From Lagopus muta (taxonomy: Eukaryota; Chordata; Aves; Galliformes; Phasianidae), in assembly GCF_023343835.1 (NCBI RefSeq), contig NC_064440.1, positions 29,457,537-29,521,536 of the forward strand: a stretch of 64,000 bases of DNA. Reading direction: 5' to 3'. The notes below the pieces were generated by a model, which saw only the letters and a list, made by a program, of their open reading frames with translations, was not told the origin of the DNA and did no database searches. Below are positions 1 to 11,400 of the stretch, one piece after another (the stretch's first letter is position 1; every line of letters begins with the position of its first letter). The translations under genes were made by a program, and so were the position numbers.

Positions 1-610
1 GTAAATAGACTGATTGGAAATTCTGCACCACCTGATTCTGTTGACAAAAGTATGGTTGTGTAACAGAGAGAAATCTGATACGTATTTAATATCCAGTTCT
101 AAAAAATCATTCTGTTTTTCCTAAAAGGAAGTTGTCTGCTTGCTTGGCAGGGCTGAGGGGTGAGAGACACAGTATTCTGCATAGGAAGTTGTCTTACGTC
201 GGAAAGAAATGGGAATAAAAACGTGCAACTGCTCAAAAAAAAAATCCTCTTTCTTCAAAGATAGTTTCCTGTAGGAATGCTGTATTACAGCACTTGCACA
301 CAACTCTTCACACACCTAAGAAGCTGAATAAATGTTTCCTGTTTGCTGTAGGGAAAACAACACACTGCTGTGACATTTCTGTAGAGTTGTTTTTTTAGCA
401 CTTTGAGGAGTATTGGAAGAAGATACTTAGTCTATAATACTGTTGTATAACATCCTAGAACCTAAGATGAGGTATTTAATACAAGAACACATCCATGGTT
501 AATGGGTAAAATTAAGCTGATCACTGTAGCATCTTTTTCCAGCCATGCTTTGTTGGTGTGTTTGTGGATAAGGCTGTCAGCAATTAAGCTTGCTCCCTTT
601 TCTCCTGCAG
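1..610 (+). other. ORMDL1: ORMDL1 last intron (partial)
   Basis: Non-coding sequence upstream of the ORMDL1 terminal exon. It ends in a pyrimidine-rich tract and a CTGCAG acceptor at 610. I see no exon, repeat family or RNA gene in it; the short open frames here lack recognisable protein sequence. Earlier ORMDL1 exons lie left of the window. Confidence 0.75.
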
Positions 611-746
611 GTACTTCCTGGCGAGTTTCTACACAAAGTATGATCCGACACACTTTATCTTCAACACCACCTCTCTTCTGACAGTGCTTATCCCCAAGCT
701 GCCACAATTGCACGGTGTTCGAATCTTTGGCATCAATAAATACTAG
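611..746 (+). CDS. ORMDL1: ORMDL1, last coding exon (3' partial gene)
   Basis: C-terminal 44 codons plus TAG stop of an ORM1-like protein. ORMDL proteins are small four-helix ER membrane proteins that bind serine palmitoyltransferase and inhibit sphingolipid synthesis when ceramide is high. The exon starts after an AG acceptor with a split codon and reads [17 protein letters not shown]..., ending [14 protein letters not shown], the nearly invariant ORMDL C-terminus. The paralogue call rests on the YDPTHF segment, which from memory fits ORMDL1 better than ORMDL2 or ORMDL3, and on the OSGEPL1 neighbour, which is the human arrangement. The AATAAA inside the final codons (736-741) is coding and is probably not the poly(A) signal. 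Family identity is very sure; the paralogue number is fairly sure. Confidence 0.93.
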
Positions 747-1560
747 ACAGAAGGTGTGATGCTGACTGATCCTGACACAGACTCCGCTTCTTGGGCAAAG
801 GAAACGAATAATCTGCTGTTATCTAATTGTATTCAATGAGAGATGCATTTACATCTGAGATACAATTACTACTTCCTTGCAGCACTGTCTGGGGCGAAAG
901 TTGAGTTTCTAAGATGCCTTCAAATACCGAAATGTGGATAGGAAACTTATAGATGGAAGATTTCCTGAAGTTGAAGGCAGGCCCAGCTCTACAGTGTGAT
1001 CAGCACTACAAGTAGATGTAGGTCTGGCTGAGGCAGGTAAGGGAGGTGTGAATAACTGCTGAAATGGGGAGTGATGTTTCACCAGCGCCAGGCAGCCGTG
1101 ACGCAAATGGTAACTTACTGTATAAATCCAGCAGCCTCCATTCAAAGGACCGGCAACACTTTGTAGATAGGTGAAAGTAGCTGGTTCCTGCTCTGTGGAT
1201 TGTAAACGGGTGTGTTTGTTACTGCATTATGCAAGATTGTCTCAGTAAATACCGTGACAGTTGGTAAAAAGGGATGGTATGATTCATGCCTTATCTGTCC
1301 TTGTCATTTTTGTCACAGAGACTGGAGAAAGTCCATAACTGTTGGCTCAGGGATTGCTACGTGCACTCGATAGCTCAGTTTAGGTATGCTTTTGCAAGCT
1401 GCCACTGTTGTGTTTATTTCAGTTTGCTAACAGAACATTGACTTTTCTATCTGTAATTGGGACTTGCTGAGCCCTGCACCAAGGAGAAGCAGCTACACCA
1501 TAGAACAAGTGAGAGGAATAAGAGAAATTCTGCACAGATAATAGGTCAGAACAGAAGCGG
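747..1560 (+). other. ORMDL1 3' UTR and intergenic sequence
   Basis: Sequence after the ORMDL1 stop. I see no canonical AATAAA between the stop and the next CpG island, only variants (TATAAA near 1120, AGTAAA near 1242), so the transcript end cannot be placed. No repeat family or RNA gene was recognised. Confidence 0.5.
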
Positions 1561-1979
1561 TGCTAGCAGCAGGTGAAGAGACAGATGACACGGCCGGACC
1601 TCGTACAGTTTGCAAAAAAACACGGGAAGGACTTGCACGGAGACCTGCGGGAACGGCAGCGGTGCGTGACCCACGTGAGCTGCCCTGGCGGCGGACGGTA
1701 GGAGGTGCAGAGCTCCTGTGCCTGCGTGCCTGCCTGCCCCACGGCTGCCGGACACGGGCAGCTCGGAGCCGGCGGAAGGCTCGCTTTGTCTGCTGGTTGC
1801 TGGGAGGGGAGAGAAGGAAAAATGTTTGTTTTCCTGCCGGGATAATTTACCAACGTGTGATGAAGATGCTGTTCAAAAAGCGCGACTTTTCTGATTTATT
1901 GGAAGTAAATAACTCCTTCTTTGTGCAATGAAGCCTGAGCTGGCTCCTTTTTACTGACATCCCTTACACGGCTTACCTC

Positions 1980-2450
1980 AGCGCTCTACAGCGTTTGTGT
2001 AAAACACCCCCCGGTTGCACGGGTGGCGGTGACGCGGGTGGCGGAGGGGAGCCGTGCTGCCGGCAGGGGGCGCGCTACCTTCCGGCACAAAGATGGCGGC
2101 GCCGCCACGGAACCGCGCAGCGTCACTTCCGGGATCTGCCCCGCCCCGTGATGGCGGCCGGGAACGGCGGGAAGGTTGCGGTTAGGGCTGCCAAATTGCC
2201 TCGGGCTGAGCCCGCCCACGTCGTAGCTGTTAGTGCGCCGTGCACAGTTTGTAGACTCTTAAAAACAGGCTGTGGGCAGCGAAATAGCACGAGGAACACT
2301 CGAAGGTAAAGCTCATCGCTGGCAGGAATCGGGCTACGGAGGCAGCGACGCGAGGCTGCTCGGATCGCGGTGCGAAGCGTTCCCTTCCTCGGGGCTGCGG
2401 TAGGCGGGGCAGATCCCGAAGGCATCGTCCTCAGGTAAAGCACAGCCACG
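1980..2450 (+). promoter_or_regulatory. OSGEPL1: CpG-island promoter, probable OSGEPL1 promoter and 5' non-coding exon
   Basis: GC- and CpG-rich block carrying housekeeping promoter motifs: a YY1-type AAGATGGCGGC (2090-2100) with a second GATGGCGGC about 50 bp on, ETS-type ACCTTCCGG (2077-2085) and ACTTCCGG (2125-2132), and an Sp1-like GCCCCGCCCCG (about 2138-2148). Two good splice donors follow: CGAAG|GTAAAG (after 2305) and CTCAG|GTAAAG (after 2434). A pyrimidine-rich acceptor TTTCCAG ends at 2779, just before the OSGEPL1 start codon, so a spliced 5' UTR is likely. GC enrichment begins near 1570. Motifs are seen; assignment to OSGEPL1 is inferred from position and strand. Confidence 0.65.
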
Positions 2451-2516
2451 GGTCCCCGCCTCCTCCAACAACAACGCCAGTTCTTGTTAAGCTCTTAAAA
2501 ACCGCGGGGTATTCCA

Positions 2517-2681
2517 GAATAATTCGTAGACTCGCTCAGGTTGGAAAACACCTTAAAGATCAGCGAGTCCAACCACGTCCTTACCATAGCACCCTAGCTC
2601 TTACAACCCTCTGCTAAACCACGTCCCCGAGCACCGCATCCAAACGGTTTTCAAGCACATCCAGGGATGTTGACTCAACCT
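2517..2681 (-). mobile_element. CR1 LINE 3'-end fragment, antisense
   Basis: Reads as the reverse complement of the avian CR1 3' region: 'CTCAGGTTGGAAAACACCTTAAAGATC'-like opening, then 'GAGTCCAACCA', then 'CATCCAGGGATG'. It is diverged and truncated. It lies in the probable 5' UTR intron of OSGEPL1. Confidence 0.8.
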
Positions 2682-2806
2682 GGTGTATTCTATTTATAAT
2701 CAGCTAATTCACTTGAGTTCTGTAACAGTACGTACTTGGAAACCCCTCTGTGACGATCAGTTGTACAGCTCCTTTCCAGACATCACCACGAGACCAACTG
2801 CTGCCA

Positions 2807-5800
2807 ATGAGCAGCGCGGCCACGCGCCTCCTGCAGCCTGCGAGGCACGGCTCGGCTGCGTGGCTGAGCAGCAGCTCCACGCGCTGTGCGAGGCCCCCGA
2901 GACTTGTGCTGGGCATCGAAACCAGCTGCGATGACACGGGTGCGGCGGTGCTGGACGAGGCGGGCAGGGTGCTGGGAGAAGCGCTGCAGAGCCAAAAGGA
3001 GGTGCACCTGAAGTAAGTGTATACAGCTCATAGCATCCTTCTTATGCAGCCGTGGTTGTGGCTGCAGGTGCTCAGTAGTGACACCGCTGTTATCTGTGAT
3101 AGCTTCAGTATGAAAGCATCTCAGGAAAATTGATGTGAAGAGGGTATCACACAATCACAAAAGTCCTCTAAGTCCAGCCCTCAGCCCACTGTGCTCACTA
3201 ACCCTGTCCCTCAGTGCCACATCCACCCTTTCCATGAACACCTCCAGGGACAGTGACCCCACCACCTCCCAGCACAGCCTGTGCTCCTCACCACTCCTGC
3301 CAAGAAGCATTTCCTAATATCCAATCTGCACCACTCCTGGCACAACTTAAGGCCATCATCTCTCATACAAAGACCTTCTTTCTTTGTCTCCAGCTCACTC
3401 CGCAAGGCTGTGGAAAGAAATGTTGTGCATTTATTAAGTTTCATCTTCTTGTGCTAATTTCTTTCCACAAAAGTACACAAATTCTTCATCAATTTTGGTT
3501 AAACATTACAGTGGCACTACTAAAACCACAAAATATTTTCAGTTAGGTGAAAATTAATCAGACTTAGGCATTATTTGATAAGTACATCAACTGGAAAGTG
3601 GAAGGCTGTGTTCAGTTTCAGCCATTGCTTTGGAATGGCATAGAGGTAGATTTAAGAGGAACACATGCCAAGCAAGGGAAAGTTGGATTCTTTCCTTATG
3701 GCCCAGTGATAATTATGCTCCATTCAGTACACAGATGTAGTTCATGTCATTTAGACTAAACAAGGCATTTGAAAACATGCTAAAAAAAAAAAAAAAAAAA
3801 AGACTGGGTGGAGCAAGTTTACAAGATGTTGAAAAAGCTATTGTTGTGATTGTGTTATGAAATGCTAACATATTACAATTACTTGTTTCTAACTAGAGCA
3901 GGTGGAATAATTCCTCATGTAGCACAACAGCTTCACAGAGAAAACATCCAGCAAGTAGTAAAGGAAGCGCTTAGTGCCAGCGGAGTTTCTGTAGATGAAC
4001 TTGCTGCTATTGCAACTACAGTGAAACCAGGACTTGCGCTGAGCCTGGAGGTGGGACTGCAGTACAGCTTACAGCTGGTGGACAGGTACCAGAAGCCTTT
4101 CATACCCATTCATCACATGGAGGCTCACGCACTTACCATCAGACTGACAGAGCAAGTGGAATTTCCCTTCTTAGTTCTTTTACTCTCCGGAGGTCACTGC
4201 ATCTTGGCAGTAGCACGAGGAGTTTCAGATTTCCTTCTGCTTGGACAGACCATAGATATAGCACCAGGTGACATGCTGGATAAGGTAATATTTCAACGCA
4301 CATGTGAATCTACTTGTTTTCCTTCTATTGCAGTTAAGCTACTTAAGCACAGTCTTAGCATTAGCCTGAGTACAGCAGTATAACGTGACAGGAGCTTTAC
4401 ATTATGTTTTCTTTTGTCTGTTTCGAAATACCATAAATTTAAGACGCAAGAGGCTATTAGACATCTATGCTCCTTGGTAGTACCAGCACTAACTAGCTAA
4501 TTAATTGTATTTTTAGCAAATAGATAACATAACCAAAGCTGGTAATGGAAGGTTTGATGAGAACCGCTATACAAATGAGTTGTATTAACTTGATAAGATC
4601 AATAGTAGTATTTTAAAGGATACTGCCAAACCTAAAACAATACACATTAAAACATTTGCTACTAGTTGTTCTGTAGTTATTTGTTCTTTTAATAGTTTGA
4701 AAAGCCCGATTTGGCTTTGACAGTCTATACTGCTTGGGTTACTGAGTGCATTCTATAAAATCAGGCACTTCCAATTTTGTTTTCCAACAACCATATTTTT
4801 TAAACAAATTATATTTGTGCTCATGCATTGAAAGAGGAGGGCTGGAATGGGAAATGGCTCAAAGTTGAAAACAACTTCGCTCTCCTTTACCTAGTAATAC
4901 AGTATGAGAGTCTGAGGTCTAATCAACATTTCCTGCAAAATCTGCTGGTCCTGCTTCTCAACTTGTTCTGGAATTGCATTTCTCATTGCTGTAGCAAAAA
5001 ACAAACAACTGTATGCTGATTGCATAAAATGATGCAGAGAACTACATTAAGTCCTCCTGTAACTATTTTCTCTATTTTCTCCTTAGGTAGCAAGAAGGCT
5101 CTCTTTAATAAAGCACCCAGAGTGCCACGGCATGGCTGGGGGGAAGGCAATAGAGCACCTAGCTCAAACTGGAGACTGGCAAAGGTACACATTCAGACTT
5201 CCCATGCAGCAGTATCGTAACTGTCATTTTTCTTTTTCTGGACTTCAGAGCCTTGTCAACAAATCCATTATTCAGAAAGAAAAAGAAGAAGGTATTTTTA
5301 AAGTCAGATACAACCCATGTACTTCATGAGCTATACACAGGAAAACCCATCTAATCATACATTTTTGTAGGTATTCAAGAGGGTGAACTCCTGTCCTGTG
5401 TTAAGGACATTGCTGCAGCTGTACAGCATGTAGTGGCTGCTCATATTATCCAGCGGACACACCGAGCCATGCTTTTCTGCTTAAAAAATAGCATTTTACC
5501 ACCAAAAACTGCAACTCTGGTGGGTACACATCATTTTTGTATCATTTTGCATGTTGCTTTTCATATTTAAATGCAATGTCATTCAGGATGCAGATTTCCC
5601 TGTACTTTTCCCCTGTGACAGAACTAATCATACTGACATAACACAGATGTCAGTATGTATGAAACTTAGCTAGAATACAAGGATTAAAGTAATATTGATT
5701 TCAGGTATTTCTATGACATCTTTCATAGTTAGGGTTTAAGCTAGAAGGGGATTTTCACACCAACTAACCTGACCTTTTCTAACAGCTCATGTCAGACAGT

Positions 5801-8397
5801 CTAATCTAGGGCAGCCCAGTACTTCATAGCTGTTCTATTTATAGCATGCTTTCACTCAGGAATAGTTTTTAGCCATAATACACTCACATTCTTTTCTGAT
5901 AGGTTTCAGTCTTCAAAAATGGCTTTAGCTTGAAAAAACTTTTTTTTTTTTTTATTGCAGTCTTCAAAACTTTACCTGATGTATTTGTTTTTTAGATAGG
6001 ATGCTAATTTAGTTTCACCTAGGAGGTCTTTCTTTTGAGTTAATACCTTCTTTCTTTTTTTTCCCCTACTTAAAACTGCTGTTAGGTCGTATCAGGAGGG
6101 GTTGCAAGTAATCAGTATATCAGAAAAGGCCTGCAAACTCTGGCAAGTGCAAATGGTTTTGCTTTTCTGTCTCCTCCTCCAAGACTGTGCACTGATAATG
6201 GTGTTATGATTGCGTGGTAAGGGCTGGTTTTCTTTGTGTGTTACTGTAACATTCTTTAAAAATCATCAGAATTGGGCATTTCTGTATATGGTGACTAAGC
6301 CATATGCTTATATATTCAGAGAGTTATGACACTTACACATAATTGCTTTCTTGCTTAGGAATGGCATTGAAAGGTTGCACGCAGGATGTGGTGTTTTGTA
6401 CAGTACTGATGGCATCCGCTATGAACCAAAGTAAGTGACTCAGTTCATTCAGTCTTTGTCTTCATTAATTCACTGTACTCAGTGAAAGTGGAAGCACAGA
6501 CTAGCACAGAGTGACAAGGAATGTCTCTAGAGGGCATATAAGCTTCAAAAGTTACCATCACTTCCTTTTCTATGTAGCTGTTAAGTACATGTCATCCTCT
6601 TCCAGTACTCCAGGGAAGCTTATTAATAGGAGGGAGAGCAGCTTTTTACATGATCTGCTAGCGATGGGATAAGGGGGAATAGCTTTAAACTAAAAGAGGT
6701 AGAATTTAGATTAGATGTTAGGTGAAAATTCTTCACTCAAAGAGGTGGTGAGTCACTGGACTAGTTCCCACAGAGGCTGTGAATGCCCCATCTCTGGAGG
6801 TGTTCGATGCCAGATTGGACTGGGCCCTGGGCAGCCTGATCTGGTGCTCAATTTAGTGGTTGGCAATCCTGCTCACAGCAGAAGGTTGGAACTGCATGCT
6901 CTTTGAGGTCCCTTCCAACACAAACCATTCAATGATTCTATTATCTTCAGCATTTAAGTTTGTTTTGAGTCAGAGATTTGAATCACCATACATCATAAAG
7001 TTTTATGTATTCACTGTTACTGTGGTAGCGTGGAAAGCAGGAGCAAGCTAAATAGTACGCTCTCCCTAGCTTCTTAGTTGTTGCAGTCATAAACTTAAAT
7101 GCTTTGAGTCAAACTGTGTTTTCATAATCATAGAATGGTTTGGATTGGAAGAGACCTTTAAGATCATCTGGTTCCAACTCCCCTCCTACAGGCAAGGGCA
7201 CCTCCCTCTGGACCAGGTTGCTCACAGCCCCATCCAGTCTGGCCTTGAATGCTTCCAGGGAGGGAGCATCCACAGCCTCTCTGGGCAATCTGTTCCTGTC
7301 TCTCATCACTTTCACAGTGAAGAAAGTCTTCCTAATAGCTGGCCTAAATCTACCCCTCTTTCAGTTTAAAGCCAACTCTTCCTGTCACTACCTGCCCTTA
7401 CAAGAAGTCCCTCCCCAGCATTCCTGTAGGCCCCCTTCAGGTACTGGAAGGCTGCTGTAAGGTCTTCCCAGAGCCTTCTGCAGGCTGAAGAGCCCCAGAG
7501 GGACAGCCCTCTGATCATCAGATGATTTTACATTAAAAATTCACGTGTGACAATTTTTTAATAGCTTGTTAAATATGGCTTGTTTTCGGGATTCGAGTAG
7601 ACCCTGGGCTTAGGACTGACCAAAATGCCAGGTATTGTTTTGAATTGTCAGTGTGTTACAAGTACCAGCTGGTCTTAAGCTCTTGTTATCCAGTTTGTGC
7701 CTTTTCCAGGGCCATGAAAACACACAACTGGAGGGTTTCAGGATGTAAGTTTTACCATTTTCACATCAGAAATGGTAAAATATTGTTTTCAAAAAAGAAT
7801 GCTTTTATATATACATAAAAATATAACTCAATGAATAAAATACAAAAGTTATCTCTGCTGTAACTATATATACCATACAATTATCAGAGAAAAATACCTG
7901 GCAATCTCTGATGTGTCTTGCATTCATTACTGGAATGTACAATTATTTATCAGCTCAAATCAGAACCTGAATAACATCCCCAAAAGATAGCTGTGAAGTC
8001 ACAGACCTTCGTGAGTTAGGAACAGCTGAAAATGTAGACAACTCCCCATTCTAGAGATGTTTTTGGGCACAGGCTCAGAGCATTTTCACAGTCTTACGAG
8101 TGAGCAATTTGTGAAAATGCTGCCCAATCCTCAGCATTTGGGAATTGGGCAGCATTTACTAAACATACTATTGGGAATTTCCCAGTTTGATGGTACACAA
8201 GGTCTGTGAATCTGCACATCTGAGTACAGGGTACAGTCATGCTACCACAGCAATAGCACTACTTACCTTTTAACATACGGGTCACTTGATTTTCTAGAGC
8301 TCCCCTTGGAATTGATATTTCAAGAAGAGTTGAAGAGGATTCCATTAAAGTGCCAAGACTAAAGAAGACTAAAGAAGATACAATGGTCAGCATGTGA
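2807..8397 (+). CDS. OSGEPL1: OSGEPL1, mitochondrial tRNA N6-threonylcarbamoyladenosine transferase (Qri7/TsaD family)
   Basis: Transfers threonylcarbamoyl to A37 of ANN-decoding mitochondrial tRNAs (t6A). Coding exons: 2807-3012, 3897-4284, 5087-5291, 5371-5519, 6086-6216, 6359-6430, 8298-8397; together 1251 nt, 416 aa (human about 414). The first in-frame ATG (2807) gives an Arg/Ala/Ser-rich, acid-free N-terminus ([15 protein letters not shown]...) typical of a mitochondrial presequence; the frame stays open upstream only from a GTG. The family core follows: [10 protein letters not shown] (about 35-44), QQLHREN, metal-binding HMEAH (His142, His146), [26 protein letters not shown] and [12 protein letters not shown], whose Asp is the expected third metal ligand. 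All introns are GT/AG. The last coding exon lies 1.9 kb downstream, beyond two CR1 copies. The C-terminal tail is unusual (see finding). The cytosolic paralogue OSGEP/Kae1 is excluded by the presequence and the mitochondrial-type motifs. Confidence 0.96.
3140..3370 (-). mobile_element. CR1 fragment, antisense, in OSGEPL1 intron 1
   Basis: Shows the CR1 antisense landmarks in order: 'AACACCTCCAGGGACAGTGACCCC', 'CACCTCCCAGCACAGCCTGT', 'TTCCTAATATCCAATCTG' and 'GCACAACTTAAGGCCATC' (diverged copy). Intron 1 (3013-3896) otherwise shows only a run of 20 A (3782-3801). Confidence 0.8.
3782..3801. repeat. A20 homopolymer
   Basis: Uninterrupted run of 20 A in OSGEPL1 intron 1, about 95 bp before exon 2. 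It does not sit at the end of a recognisable retrocopy. Confidence 0.95.
4285..5086 (+). other. OSGEPL1 intron 2
   Basis: AT-rich intron between GATAAG|GTAATA and TCCTTAG|GTAGCAAG. No exon, repeat family or RNA gene recognised. Confidence 0.8.
5520..6085 (+). other. OSGEPL1 intron 4
   Basis: Intron between CTG|GTGGGT and GTTAG|GTCGT. It contains T-rich runs near 5940 and 6055 and no recognised element. Confidence 0.75.
6635..6944 (+). mobile_element. CR1 3'-end fragment, sense, in OSGEPL1 intron 6
   Basis: Sense-strand avian CR1 terminus: 'AGATTAGATGTTAGGTGAAAATTCTTCACTC' region, then 'CACTGGACTAGTTCCCACAGAGGCTGTG', 'CTGGAGGTGTTCGATGCC', 'GAGGTCCCTTCCAACACAAACC', and the terminal ATGATTCTATT characteristic of CR1 3' ends. 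Confidence 0.92.
7122..7520 (-). mobile_element. CR1 3'-end fragment, antisense, in OSGEPL1 intron 6
   Basis: Starts with the reverse complement of the CR1 tail (AATCATAGAATGGTTTGGATTGG), followed by the antisense landmarks 'GACCTTTAAGATCATCTGGTTCCAAC', 'GGAGGGAGCATCCACAGCC' and 'CAGGCTGAAGAGCCCCAGAG'. It is less diverged than the sense copy 180 bp away, with which it forms an inverted pair. Confidence 0.95.
8079..8157. repeat. Two overlapping perfect inverted repeats (compound hairpin)
   Basis: AGCATTTTCACA (8079-8090) is the exact reverse complement of TGTGAAAATGCT (8110-8121). Overlapping its right arm, AAATGCTGCCCAAT (8115-8128) is the exact reverse complement of ATTGGGCAGCATTT (8144-8157), with a 15-nt loop. 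Both stems cannot form at once because they share 8115-8121. It lies in OSGEPL1 intron 6, 140 bp before the last exon. Confidence 0.9.
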
Positions 8398-8413
8398 AGC
8401 ACAGAAGTAATAC

Positions 8414-8419
8414 AATAAA
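8414..8419 (+). terminator. OSGEPL1: Candidate OSGEPL1 poly(A) signal AATAAA
   Basis: First AATAAA after the OSGEPL1 stop, only 17 nt downstream. Further AATAAA copies at about 8514 and 8814 could give longer 3' UTRs. Which one is used is not decidable from sequence. Confidence 0.5.
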
Positions 8420-11400
8420 TGCAGCTAAAACTTGTTCACTGCAACAGCACTGAGACAGTTTTCATGTACTGATTTTATGTGGCTTACAAGTGTTGAAGTA
8501 ACACCCACCAGAGAAATAAAAACATCCCCACGTGGTAGCTGTGCCAATACAACTGAGTTTCAACAGCACCTACTTTTCTCTGCTAGTGAAAGAAGATAAT
8601 TCCTACTCACTAGAATTAAGATCTGGGGTTAAATCACTAGCACTAATTAATTTATTTTTTTTAAAGTAAAAAGAATAACAGTTTAGTGTAGGTAAGAGGA
8701 CAAACAAGCTGTTAAGATGCAAACTCCGGGTTTTGATGCTCGTGTTATTTCACCTTGCCTTTTGACAATCTGTGCTAGATGATTTCATTACTCATCACAT
8801 AGGTTTTAACTGGAATAAATACAGCACTAAGCCTGTTTATATATAAACCAATTTTATAAAAACATCTCTTGAATAGAAGCTTCCTTTCTATACATGTTCT
8901 TCAGAGTGCATTAATATTTAACTTACATAAAGCACCTGTGTAAGTACAGTATGCAGTACCACAAATGAGGCTGCCATGTTTGTCTGTCTTGTTGAAATTC
9001 ATTGACAAAATTCTGGTTTATTTTTCCATCTCTGCTGAAGTTATTCATTAGGTGGGTAACTGCTTTGTTCCTGCATACTACTTACAGCAGATTGTGAGCA
9101 GTCTGGAAGCTCCACTCAGTGGCTGGGGCTGTACAAACATAGAAGAAATACAGTTCTTATGCTTACTTAAAATGTATTTTCTTAGCAAGTAACCATTTCA
9201 TCAAAACAAAATGTATTATTTAAGTTCATACAAGTTTTTGGTACTTTAGCAACAAGATTCAAAAAACAGACAAAATTAAGATTGATAAAGAGATGTACAC
9301 AGAGTTGATGAAAGTATAATCAAGAGAAGAGACAGAAAGCATCCACAGAAGTCAGAACAAATGCAAGAAAATAGGCCTCCAATACTAGCTGATAAGAAAA
9401 AGCAGAAGTCTTTATTATAATGGTAATTCAGCATCACTTGCTCAGAACCACATCTCTCCAGGAGGTGGAGTAACAGCCGTAGATAATGCTTCAACCCAAC
9501 TTTAACTTGTAAAACCTTAATCGTCTTTCTGCATCAGAGCAAGTCTTAGTTTTTTTATTTTACTTCTTCATACCATGGATACTTAACTATTGAATAATTC
9601 CATCAACCTGTATGGTGATGACGTCAAGTGCTTTCTTGAATCTCTCCACAAGCAGACTAATGGAAAAAGCTGTATGGGCAACCAGCACACCAGGAATTCT
9701 GTATCACAATACCCTGTAAATACCTTTCTGAAGAGCCATTTCTGGTAGCGTGGAGATTATCTTCTTGAACTTGGGCCTAGAAGCCATGCATCTGTTGTGG
9801 CTGGACCATAACAGCAGTTATGCCTTTGGAGCCTTCTGCAAACATACTAGACTGCTAGATACTTTTTTTAAATTCAAAAGACATCTAACGCCAGATGAAC
9901 CAAATGTAGTTGTGCTCTAGGCCACTTAAAAGACATTTTTGCTAATCAAGTAACAAATTCATGTAGATATTCAAGAAATATTAATTTTAATATCTGCAAC
10001 TTTATATAATATTCATTTTATAATGTTATTGCTCCTAAACTGAAATTGTTACTTTCTAAATTATTTGGAGGCTGAATTGTAAGACCATCAGAATAAACAA
10101 AACTCTTCCTCTTACAATACATCCTGCAAATCGCTGTTCCAATTAAAAGTGAAGACAGATGCATGCTTAACTGCAGCCTGGATGTTATAATAAGGGACAG
10201 TTACTCTTAATCACAAATTAGTTTCTCACGTTTACAAGGAATAAGTAATATCTTTCTTATTGCAAATGTTTGCCTGCATTCAAGTACATGCACTACCACA
10301 TCACTATTTCTAGTATAGAGGATGCATCTCACATTGGAAGAAATAGAGAATGAGCAATGCATGATTTGCTGGCAATTGCACAAGCCTTAGCCATGTTTTG
10401 GGAACAGAAATTGAAGCTGAAGAACGATAGACATACTAAAAACAACAGAACATACAGAAATGTTAAGTCCAGCCATCTATTCTTTCACAATAGAGGTAAG
10501 GATAGTGAGTGGAACAAGTTCCTCATTCACTGGCTGTTAGGAAGTAATGCTAGTAATGCTCTGCACACAGTTCATCATCTCAAATAAGCTCATAGGGCAG
10601 CTGACCTGCAGATACCTTGCAGCCCTGCACTGCTAGCATGTACACAAACAGGAATGCCTTGTCTTCACCCCATGCTAACCTTCAGGATATCGTTACAATG
10701 CATGGAACATCATCAGTTTATGTCACCTCATGAGTCATTCTGCTTTTAAAGTTAAACAAATCAAGTAAACACAAAATCCATCATTAGGTTTTATCTTTGT
10801 TAAATGTTTGAATTGTACAGTTGTTAATGCAACAATCAAGTTGCTGTCTTTGCATCTGCGTGCCTCACACTTCCACTACATACTGAGTCCTGATGAAAAT
10901 TAGTCCAACTTTTATATCCATGTATGCTGACAAGTGCTGTGCTATTTGACATCTACACAGCTGAAAGGTTTAGCCAGCAAATTCCACCAGCCATCTCTCA
11001 AAAGTCCAACAGGTTTCTTAACCTTAGAAGGGCATACCTGAATCCACCAATGCTTGCAGCGATGCTGTCAGGGAACGTACTCGTTTTTCAGCTGGCCCAG
11101 CAGTTCAGTGGGAAGCTCTGTGAGGTAGCAGTTTGTCTCTGCTTAAAGCCAGCCAACTAGGGGACATGGTGAAGTTGTGCTGCTTGCTGTTGTCACAGCA
11201 AAGGCACAAGCGTTTTCCTGCACTGCCACGTTTGACCACTAGGTTGCCTCATCAGCTCATTCAGCTCCATGTAACACTTTTGTCAGGCCTGAGTATCCCT
11301 CAAGAATATTCTGCAGTATTTAAAATGCAATATTTCGAGATGCTATTAACAACAAGAACAGAATATTATTTAACCAAAAAGTTACAGCACTATTTGCAAG

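Noticed and set aside
2750-2806. Longer OSGEPL1 N-terminus starting at 2750
   Set aside because: The triplet at 2750 is GTG, not ATG, and a splice acceptor probably falls at 2779. The ATG at 2807 gives a sensible mitochondrial presequence.
7109-7460. Open frames around 7.1-7.4 kb on both strands
   Set aside because: They lie inside an antisense CR1 fragment and are repeat-derived.
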